From contig NZ_QVQV01000001.1 of the NCBI RefSeq assembly GCF_003429005.1, positions 1,534,750 to 1,598,749 of the forward strand: 64,000 bases of DNA, written 5' to 3'. A program made the position numbers and the translations under genes. Below, piece after piece: positions 26,009-32,990 of this stretch. Positions within the stretch are counted from its first letter, which is position 1. Each line of letters starts with the position of its first letter. The notes beneath the pieces were generated by a model. It did not search any database. It was not told the origin of the DNA and was given only the letters and a program-made list of their open reading frames with translations. This DNA is from Paraburkholderia sp. DHOC27 (GTDB lineage Bacteria > Pseudomonadota > Gammaproteobacteria > Burkholderiales > Burkholderiaceae).

Positions 26009-27013
26009 ATGAAACTGAATCGATTGACCGCCGCGCTTGCAGCAGGCGTTCTCACGGTGGGCGTGATGGCCGCGGCCCATGCAGCGAACAACGTGACGAT
26101 CGTCACGGTGGTGAAGGTGACCGGCATCAACTGGTTCAACCGCATGGACGAAGGCGTGAAGCAGTTCGCCAAGGACAACGCGGGCGTGACGGCCTATCAG
26201 ACCGGACCGGGCCAGGCCGATGCCGCGCAGCAGTTGAAGATCATCGAAGACCTGATCGCCAAGAAGGTCGATGCGCTGGCCGTGGTGCCGTACGATCCGC
26301 CTACGCTCGAACCCGCGCTGAAGAAGGCGATGGACCGCGGCATCAAGGTGGTCACGCATGAAGCGGACAACGAGAAGAACACGATGGTCGACGTCGAAGC
26401 GTTCGACAACACCGCCTACGGTGCGAACCTGAACCAGCATCTGGCTTCGTGCATGCACGACGAAGGCAAGTGGGCCGTGCTGGTGGGCTCGCTCGGCAGC
26501 CGCTCGCAGGTGCAGTGGGCCGATGGCGGGATCGGCAACGCGAAGGCCAAGTATCCGAAGATGGATCTGGTCGAGCCGAAGCTCGAAACCAACAACGACG
26601 GCGAACGTGCCTATGAAGTCGCCAAGGAAGTGCTGCGCAAGCATCCGGACCTGAAGGGCTTCCAGGGTTCGTCGTCGCTCGACGTGATCGGCATTGGGCG
26701 CGCGGTTGAAGAAGCCGGCCTGCAAGGCAAGATCTGCGTGTACGGCACGGGTCTGCCGGGTGAAGCGGGCAAGTTCCTCGAAAGCGGTGCTATCAACGGC
26801 ATTTCGTTCTGGGATCCGAAGCTCGCTGGCATCGCGATGAACAAGATCGCGCTGATGCTGATCCAGGGCAAGACCGTGCATGACGGCGACAACCTCGGCC
26901 TGCCGGGCTACGAGAAGGTCACCGTGAGCAAGGGTCCGGGCAAGGGCATCATCGTGCGCGGCCAGGGCTGGGTGGATGTCGACAAGTCGAACTACAAGAA
27001 CTACTCGTTCTAA
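26009..27013 (+). CDS. Sugar ABC transporter substrate-binding protein
   Basis: A 334-residue periplasmic binding protein of the RbsB/LsrB/RhaS type. It has a signal peptide (MKLNRLTAALAAGVLTVGVM then AAAHA). The two-lobe fold is shown by VKVTGINWFNRMDEGVKQFA, the hinge-side motif DALAVVPYDPPTLEPALKKA, and VTHEADNE. AAGGAGAC precedes the start. It sits between the two permease genes, and the 110-bp gap before it has no clear promoter. The sugar is inferred from the operon to be deoxyribose or a related pentose. Confidence 0.87.
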   Translation: MKLNRLTAALAAGVLTVGVMAAAHAANNVTIVTVVKVTGINWFNRMDEGVKQFAKDNAGVTAYQTGPGQADAAQQLKIIEDLIAKKVDALAVVPYDPPTLEPALKKAMDRGIKVVTHEADNEKNTMVDVEAFDNTAYGANLNQHLASCMHDEGKWAVLVGSLGSRSQVQWADGGIGNAKAKYPKMDLVEPKLETNNDGERAYEVAKEVLRKHPDLKGFQGSSSLDVIGIGRAVEEAGLQGKICVYGTGLPGEAGKFLESGAINGISFWDPKLAGIAMNKIALMLIQGKTVHDGDNLGLPGYEKVTVSKGPGKGIIVRGQGWVDVDKSNYKNYSF

Positions 27014-27086
27014 GTAGTAGACGTCCCCTCGCGCGGCGCCTGGCGTTGCACGAGGGGACACACTTTTATCAGGTTGCGATTGGACT

Positions 27087-28619
27087 ATGAATTCAGACGC
27101 TGCTTCCGTGCCGTTCCTGCAAGTGGTTGGCGTGCACAAGCGTTTCACCGGCGTGCATGCGTTGCGTGGCGTGAGCCTGTCGTTTCAGCGCGGGCAGATC
27201 TATCACCTGCTCGGCGAAAACGGCTGCGGCAAGAGCACGTTGATCAAGATTATCTCCGGCGCGCAGCCGCCGGATGAAGGCGAACTGATTATCGACGGTG
27301 TGTCGCACGCGCGTCTCTCGGCGCTCGAATCGCTCGAGGCGGGCATCGAGACCGTGTATCAGGATCTGTCGCTGCTGCCGAACATGAGCGTCGCGGAAAA
27401 CGTCGCGCTGACCTCGGAGCTGGCGGGCAATCAGGGACGCCTTGCGCGCACCTTCGACCGCCGCGCGCTGGCGCAAACGGCAGCCCGCGCACTGGCGGCG
27501 GTGGGTCTGCCCGGCGACGCGGAGTTTCAAAGCACGCTCATCGAAGAACTGCCGCTCGCCACGCGTCAACTGGTGGCGATTGCACGCGGCATTGCGAGCG
27601 AGGCGAAGTTTGTCATCATGGACGAACCCACCACCTCGCTCACACAGAAAGAAGTGGACAACCTGATCGCGGTGCTCGGCAATCTGCGCGCGCAGGGCGT
27701 GACGGTGCTGTTCGTCAGCCACAAGCTGGACGAGTGCTATGCGATTGGCGGCGAAGTGATCGTGCTGCGCGACGGCCAGAAGATGGCGCAAGGCCCGATC
27801 ACCGATTACACCAAGGCCCAGATCAGCGAACTGATGACCGGCCGGCAACTCTCGAACGAACGGTATCGCGAAAGCGGCTACGGCGAGGAAGTCGTGCTGA
27901 ACGTGAGCGGCCTCACGCGCACTGGGCAGTTTGCGGACGTGTCGTTCGCGCTGCATCGCGGCGAGATTCTCGGCGTAACGGGCTTGCTGGATTCAGGACG
28001 TAACGAGCTGGCGCGCGCGCTGGCAGGTGTCGCGCCCGCGCAGCATGGCGAGATCGTGCTGGACGGCAAGCGCATTACGTTGCGCACGCCTTCGGATGCA
28101 AAAGATCACCGAATTGGTTACGTGCCGGAAGACCGCCTGAACGAAGGGCTCTTTCTGGACAAGCCGATTCGCGACAACGTCATCACGGCGATGATCTCGA
28201 GCCTGCGCGACCGCTTTGGCCAGATCGACCGCGACCGCGCACAGACGCTGGCGGTGAATACCGTCAAGGAACTGCAGATCGCGACGCCCGATGTCGACAA
28301 ACCCGTGCAGTCGCTTTCCGGCGGCAACCAGCAGCGCGTGCTGATCGGCCGCTGGCTCGCCATCGATCCGCGCGTGCTGATCCTGCATGGTCCGACAGTC
28401 GGTGTGGACGTGGGCTCGAAAGACATCATCTATCGCATCATGCAGGGCCTGTCGCAACGGGGCATCGGCATCATCCTGATCAGCGACGATCTGCCCGAAC
28501 TGCTGCAGAACTGCGACCGGATCCTGATGATGAAGAAGGGCCGCGTTGCAAACGAATACCAGGCCGGCAACCTGCACGAAGCCGACCTTTATCACGCGCT
28601 GCTGTCGGAAGCGGCGTAG
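27087..28619 (+). CDS. Sugar ABC transporter ATP-binding protein, two nucleotide-binding domains
   Basis: A 510-residue RbsA-like double ATPase. Domain 1 has Walker A GENGCGKST and Walker B FVIMDEPTTSLT, but its signature region reads LPLATRQLVAIARG instead of LSxGQQ. Domain 2 keeps the signature LSGGNQQRVLIGRWL but has a degenerate Walker A (GLLDSGRNE). Its Walker B reads LILHGPTVGVDVG, with His434-Gly435 where Asp-Glu is usual. One composite site (domain 1 Walker motifs with domain 2 signature) therefore looks intact and the other dead. The second site is often weak in this family. Confidence 0.9.
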   Translation: MNSDAASVPFLQVVGVHKRFTGVHALRGVSLSFQRGQIYHLLGENGCGKSTLIKIISGAQPPDEGELIIDGVSHARLSALESLEAGIETVYQDLSLLPNMSVAENVALTSELAGNQGRLARTFDRRALAQTAARALAAVGLPGDAEFQSTLIEELPLATRQLVAIARGIASEAKFVIMDEPTTSLTQKEVDNLIAVLGNLRAQGVTVLFVSHKLDECYAIGGEVIVLRDGQKMAQGPITDYTKAQISELMTGRQLSNERYRESGYGEEVVLNVSGLTRTGQFADVSFALHRGEILGVTGLLDSGRNELARALAGVAPAQHGEIVLDGKRITLRTPSDAKDHRIGYVPEDRLNEGLFLDKPIRDNVITAMISSLRDRFGQIDRDRAQTLAVNTVKELQIATPDVDKPVQSLSGGNQQRVLIGRWLAIDPRVLILHGPTVGVDVGSKDIIYRIMQGLSQRGIGIILISDDLPELLQNCDRILMMKKGRVANEYQAGNLHEADLYHALLSEAA

Positions 28620-28632
28620 AGGACGTACACGC

Positions 28633-29679
28633 ATGAACCCGCGCTTGAACCAGACCATGACCACCCCCACCGTCATCGAAGTTGCACCGCAGGTCAAACC
28701 GCCCAGCTTGCGGGGCAAGCTCGCGCGCCACCCCGAGTGGTTCACGGTGGGCCTGATCGTCGTGATGTGCGTGATCGTGGGCGCGCTGAACCCGCGCTTC
28801 TTCCAGTCGGCGACGCTGTTCGACATGCTGCACTCGGCCACCACGGTGTCGCTGTTCGCGCTCGGCACGCTGGTCGTGCTGGCCTCCGGCGGCATCGACG
28901 TGTCGTTCACGGCGATCGGCGCCTTGACCATGTATGGCATCACCAAGGCGGTGTTCGCCTGGTGGCCCGACGAACCGTTCGCGCTGATCCTGATCACCGG
29001 CGCGCTGGGCGGCATCGTGCTCGGCTTGATCAACGGCTTGCTGGTGTACCGGCTGAAGGCGCCTTCGCTGATCGTGACGATCGGCACGCAATATCTGTAT
29101 CGCGGCATCCTGCTGACCTTCATCGGCACGACGTTCTTCATGAACATTCCGCACAGCATGGACCGCTTCGGCCGCATCCCGCTGTTCTTCTATCAGACCG
29201 GCGACGGCCTGCGCGCGGTGCTGCCGGTGTCGGTGCTCGCGCTGTTCGCGGCGGCCGTGCTGACGTGGTGGCTGCTGAACCGCACGATGATGGGACGCGG
29301 CGTGTATGCAATGGGCGGCAGCCTCGCCATTGCGGAGCGGCTTGGCTACAACCTGCGTGCTATCCACCTGTTCGTGTTCGGCTACACGGGGATGCTGGCG
29401 GGGATTGCGGGGATTCTGCACGTATCGAACAACCGGCTCGCCAATCCGTTCGACCTGGTGGGCTCGGAACTCGATGTGATCGCCGCGGTGATTCTGGGCG
29501 GGGCGCGCATTACCGGCGGTACTGGCACGGTGGCAGGCACGCTGCTGGGCGTGGTGCTGGTCACGCTGATCAACAACGTGCTGATTCTGGTTGGCGTGCC
29601 GAGCACGTGGCAGAAGGTGATTATCGGCGCGTTCATCCTGCTGGCGGGCACGCTGTTCGCGCTGCAACGCAAGAGCTGA
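28633..29679 (+). CDS. Sugar ABC transporter permease (RbsC-like), second of two
   Basis: A 348-residue membrane protein of the ribose permease family. A cytosolic N-terminus (about 40 residues) precedes about nine membrane helices. TLVVLASGGIDVSFTAIGAL is the family entry motif, and GRGVYAMGGSLAIAERLGYN is the ATPase-contact loop. It starts 13 bp after the ATPase gene. It is the last gene of the operon, followed by a strong hairpin. Codon use matches the rest of the operon. Confidence 0.88.
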   Translation: MNPRLNQTMTTPTVIEVAPQVKPPSLRGKLARHPEWFTVGLIVVMCVIVGALNPRFFQSATLFDMLHSATTVSLFALGTLVVLASGGIDVSFTAIGALTMYGITKAVFAWWPDEPFALILITGALGGIVLGLINGLLVYRLKAPSLIVTIGTQYLYRGILLTFIGTTFFMNIPHSMDRFGRIPLFFYQTGDGLRAVLPVSVLALFAAAVLTWWLLNRTMMGRGVYAMGGSLAIAERLGYNLRAIHLFVFGYTGMLAGIAGILHVSNNRLANPFDLVGSELDVIAAVILGGARITGGTGTVAGTLLGVVLVTLINNVLILVGVPSTWQKVIIGAFILLAGTLFALQRKS

Positions 29680-29743
29680 ACGGCAAGTTCTCTGAACGTT
29701 GGCGATGAATGTCCGCTAACGGTGCATCAAGCGGGTAAATCAA

Positions 29744-29779
29744 GCGAGGCCGCAGGCTCGAAAGAGCCTGCGGCCTCGC
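29744..29779. terminator. Strong hairpin ending the deoC operon
   Basis: A perfect 16-bp stem (29744-29759 with 29764-29779) closes on GAAA, a GNRA tetraloop. No T-run follows. It lies between the plus-strand operon and the minus-strand gene ending at 29809, so it may serve both directions. Confidence 0.75.
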
Positions 29780-29808
29780 CGCTTCGGGTCCTACCTTCGA
29801 CGTCGCGC

Positions 29809-30165
29809 TTACAGCGCGTATTGCAACGCGAGGTCGAAACCAATCACCACGAAAGAGCAGGCAATCCCCGCCAGCACATTCGCGACCCGATGTTCGAGGT
29901 CGGGATGGCGCGTCACCGCCGCACAGGCGAGGAACACGATCTCCACGAAAATCTGCAGTCCGACGAACACCAGCATGAGCAGGAACTCGTAGCCCATGTA
30001 GCGGAAGTTCTCGAAGTTCATCCCGTAGTCGAAGATCCAGTGACCGACTCGCCAGGCTTCATAGGCAAGCAGCAGGATCGGGAACAGGTAGCTGGTCACG
30101 TAAGTCGGAACCGTGGCGTGACGCAACTCGAGATGAAAATGGTGCGGGTGATTGGCGGTTTGCAT
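29809..30165 (-). CDS. Small integral membrane protein, function unknown
   Basis: A 118-residue protein with a strong ribosome site (GGAGGAGAC before the ATG at 30165). A His-rich N-terminus (MQTANHPHHFHLELRHA) is followed by three hydrophobic segments: about residues 20-40, 55-80 and 92-116. I do not recognise a family. The His cluster suggests metal or heme contact but is not proof. It converges on the deoC operon across the shared hairpin. Confidence 0.6.
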   Translation of the reverse strand: MQTANHPHHFHLELRHATVPTYVTSYLFPILLLAYEAWRVGHWIFDYGMNFENFRYMGYEFLLMLVFVGLQIFVEIVFLACAAVTRHPDLEHRVANVLAGIACSFVVIGFDLALQYAL

Positions 30166-30478
30166 GTCTCCTCCGTGTTTGAGGCAGTTCTGGATCAATG
30201 CATAAGTTGGACAGGTTGCCTCGGGAAAGGTGCAATTCGCACCCAGAGTCCACTTTGTCACCAGGGTTTCCTGAATGACGCTCCCGCGCTGCGCGCCGGG
30301 GCCATCGCATCAATCGCGTCTACGGATGAGCAAACAGCGCTCCAGGTCGTTTTGTCCGGCCCTCGAGAGACGATGTCGCAGTGGCCGGTAAAAATTATTC
30401 TGTGTTGCTGAACATGTTGCGTCGGCACTGAACGATTGCCGGCCTATTCCGCTACGCCGAACCATTGCCGCTTACTTT
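30166..30478. other. Intergenic region, nothing recognised
   Basis: These 313 bases lie upstream of the small membrane protein gene and downstream of the MFS gene stop. I see no RNA gene, repeat or convincing reading frame. It should hold the promoter of the small membrane protein gene, but no element could be fixed. Confidence 0.4.
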
Positions 30479-31783
30479 TCATGTCCCAGTTTCATGTCCC
30501 AATGAGCGCACCTGCCGCAACTCGGGAAACAGTTTCATCCACAACAACGCGACGCCGATCGTCGCGACGCCGCCCACCAGCACGGCAGGCTGCGCACCCC
30601 ACCATCCGGCCGTCAGGCCCGATTCGAATTCCCCCAACTGGTTCGAAGAACCAATGAATAGCGCGTTCACCGCGCTCACGCGTCCCAGCATCTCGTTAGA
30701 CGTGCGCAATTGCACGAGCGACATGCGCACGACGACGCTGATCACGTCCGCAGCACCCAGGGTGGCCAGCGCCAGCAGCGACACGACGACGTTGTGCGAC
30801 AGCCCGAACACGATGGTGGCAACGCCAAACACGATGACGCCGCCGAACATGGCGGTGCCCGGCCGGCTGCGCAACGGGAAGTGCGCAAACCAGATGGTGC
30901 CGGCCAGCGCGCCGACGGCCGAGGCCGAACGCAGCATGCCGAGCGCAAGCGGCCCCGCATGCAGGATGTCGCGGGCGAACACCGGCAACAGGGCAGTGGC
31001 CCCGCCAAACAGGACCGCGAACAGATCGAGGGAGAGGGCGCCCAGAATCACCGGCTGCCGGCGGATAAAGCCGATGCCCGAGAAGATGGATTCGAGCGTC
31101 ATGGGCGCGCGCGTGACAGGCCTTGCCTGCAACGGCACGCCCCACACGAGTGCCGCCGCCGACGCGAATGCCACCATGCATACAAGGTACGCGATGGACG
31201 GCCCGACGCCATACAGCAGGCCGCCCAGAGCGGGTCCTACGATCTGTGCAGTCTGTCCGGCGGAGGTGGCCCACGCCGTAGCCTGCGGCAGCTGCCCGCG
31301 CGGCACCACGCCTGGCAGCAGTGACGACACGGCAGGCGATTCGAAGGCGCGCGCCGCGCCCACGCAAACGGCCAGCGCATAGATCACGGGCGCGCTCAGC
31401 CAGCCCGCAAAGGTACCCACCAGAAACATCAATGCAGCAACGGCTTCGATGCTTTGACAGACGGCGGCGATGCGGCGGCGGTCGTAGCGGTCGGCGACGT
31501 GCCCGACGATCAGCGTGAGCGTGAACATCGGCAAAAATTGCGCGAGCCCGAGCAGGCCGAGCGCGTAGGCGCTGTGCGTCAACGCGTAGATGTGCCAGCC
31601 CATCGCCACGGCCAGCATCTGAAAGGACAGCGAAGAAAGCACCCGCGTGCACCAGAAGCGCTGGAACGGCCTGCTGCGCGCGACGCTGCGACGCGGCTGC
31701 CCGTCTGAAGGCGGCTCCCCTGGTGCGGGTGAAGAGTCAGTAGCGAGATCAGCAGCGGGGGCGTCGGGGGTGGGTGGCTTCAT
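30479..31783 (-). CDS. MFS transporter of the EntS/MFS_3 type
   Basis: A 434-residue major facilitator with a Pro/Ala-rich cytosolic N-terminus of about 35 residues and twelve predicted membrane segments. VGHVADRYDRRRIAAVCQSI is the loop 2-3 motif, and FESPAVSSLLPGVVPRGQLP is typical of the enterobactin exporter-like branch. Homologues export siderophores or drugs. No siderophore biosynthesis gene is near, so the substrate is unknown. The minus-strand gene is alone. Confidence 0.85.
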   Translation of the reverse strand: MKPPTPDAPAADLATDSSPAPGEPPSDGQPRRSVARSRPFQRFWCTRVLSSLSFQMLAVAMGWHIYALTHSAYALGLLGLAQFLPMFTLTLIVGHVADRYDRRRIAAVCQSIEAVAALMFLVGTFAGWLSAPVIYALAVCVGAARAFESPAVSSLLPGVVPRGQLPQATAWATSAGQTAQIVGPALGGLLYGVGPSIAYLVCMVAFASAAALVWGVPLQARPVTRAPMTLESIFSGIGFIRRQPVILGALSLDLFAVLFGGATALLPVFARDILHAGPLALGMLRSASAVGALAGTIWFAHFPLRSRPGTAMFGGVIVFGVATIVFGLSHNVVVSLLALATLGAADVISVVVRMSLVQLRTSNEMLGRVSAVNALFIGSSNQLGEFESGLTAGWWGAQPAVLVGGVATIGVALLWMKLFPELRQVRSLGHETGT

Positions 31784-32077
31784 CGTAGGGAGGGCGAACC
31801 AAAGGTTGGGGTGCTACGCGTGCTGGAGCGGGTCGGCAAGTTTAGTGCATGCGCAACCATCCCGCTTAAACGGATCCACTCGGCAATGGGCTTATACCGG
31901 TCTTTCAGGCTCTTTATGCGATGTTTTACATGCTATTTGCCTGGAAAGATTGGGTAACGCTCACCCGGCCATTTCAGTTCGTGAGAGCCTTGATTAGTCG
32001 TGCTGTTGCACGGAGTAGAAACGTGCCCGGTGCGGCGATTTCCTTTTCTTTTCTCATCGCTCAAATGGGGTTACATA
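31784..32077. other. Upstream region of the FeeM-like gene, nothing decisive
   Basis: This gap separates the MFS gene from the divergent FeeM-like gene and is AT-richer than coding DNA. I looked for a LuxR-type box and a sigma-54 site near the FeeM-like start and could not support either. A promoter must lie here. Confidence 0.35.
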
Positions 32078-32854
32078 ATGGATCGTCTTAATCCTTCAGT
32101 CCTGATTTCCGAATTTCATAACGAACACGGCGCAAATCCCGCAGTCCAGGACACGCTTTCGCTTCAGAATACGGAAAGACTGCCGTTTACTATTCGTATC
32201 GTGTCCGACGATCATTCCCTACAAAAAGCTGTCATCATGCGCAAGATGGCTTATGGCCGGCATCTGCCGGAATTCGCCAGCAGCATGACGGTGGAGGAGG
32301 GCGATCACGAACCGGGGACGGTGGTGCTGCTGGCGGAGTCGAAGCTCGACGGCGGTCCGCTCGGCACCATGCGGATTCAGACCAACCGGTATGCGCCGCT
32401 GGCCGTGGAGCAATCGGTGCAGTTGCCGGACTGGCTGCTCGGCACCCGGATGGCGGAGGCCACGCGGCTGGGTGTATCGGGGGGAATGATCGGCCGGATG
32501 GTCAAGATTGCCCTGTGCAAGGCGCTGTTCATGTATTGCGGGCAGCAGAGTATCGACTGGATGGTGATTACCGCTCGTTCACCGCTGGATCGTGAGTATG
32601 AAGCCATGCTGTTCGGCGATGTTTTTGGCAAGAATGAGTTCCTGCCCATGTCGCACGTCGGCGGCATGCCGCACCGGGTGATGGCCAAGCCCGTGGCGGT
32701 GGCGCGCGAGCGTTGGGCGGCGGTGAACCACCCGCTGTTTAAGTTTGTGTTCCAAACGCAGCATCCTGACATCGATTTGCGACCCGTAGATTTATCTTTT
32801 CAGCGGGAAACGGTAGGATGCCCGGAAGTCGTTGATTTTGAACATGGCAGGTAA
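32078..32854 (+). CDS. FeeM-like N-acyl amino acid synthase domain protein
   Basis: A 258-residue protein whose core resembles the N-acyl amino acid synthase FeeM, a GNAT-fold enzyme related to autoinducer synthases that joins an acyl chain from acyl-ACP to an amino acid. Supporting segments are AVIMRKMAYGRHLPEF (residues ~52-67), LGTMRIQTNRYAPL, AEATRLGV and the C-terminal IDWMVITARSPLDREYE. The ATG at 32078 has only GGGG upstream. It precedes a membrane GGDEF/EAL gene by 136 bp in the same direction. No acyl carrier protein gene lies close. Enzyme activity is inferred. Confidence 0.72.
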   Translation: MDRLNPSVLISEFHNEHGANPAVQDTLSLQNTERLPFTIRIVSDDHSLQKAVIMRKMAYGRHLPEFASSMTVEEGDHEPGTVVLLAESKLDGGPLGTMRIQTNRYAPLAVEQSVQLPDWLLGTRMAEATRLGVSGGMIGRMVKIALCKALFMYCGQQSIDWMVITARSPLDREYEAMLFGDVFGKNEFLPMSHVGGMPHRVMAKPVAVARERWAAVNHPLFKFVFQTQHPDIDLRPVDLSFQRETVGCPEVVDFEHGR

Positions 32855-32865
32855 AACAAAACAGG

Positions 32866-32949
32866 TCGGCCGTCTGGCAACGCAGCAGTTCGGCCGTCTG
32901 GCAGGCCACGTGATCTAGCGTGACGGTGACCGGGTTCCCGGACCCGGTC
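32866..32949 (+). other. 14-bp direct repeat and hairpin between the FeeM-like and GGDEF/EAL genes
   Basis: TCGGCCGTCTGGCA occurs twice, at 32866-32879 and 32890-32903, 24 bases apart. A perfect 8-bp hairpin (GACCGGGT with ACCCGGTC, loop TCCCGG) follows at 32928-32949. It could attenuate or end the first transcript; without a T-tract the role is open. Confidence 0.55.
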
Positions 32950-32990
32950 GTCGCGCGTACAGGGTTTGCCGCAAATGGGGAATTCCAGGT

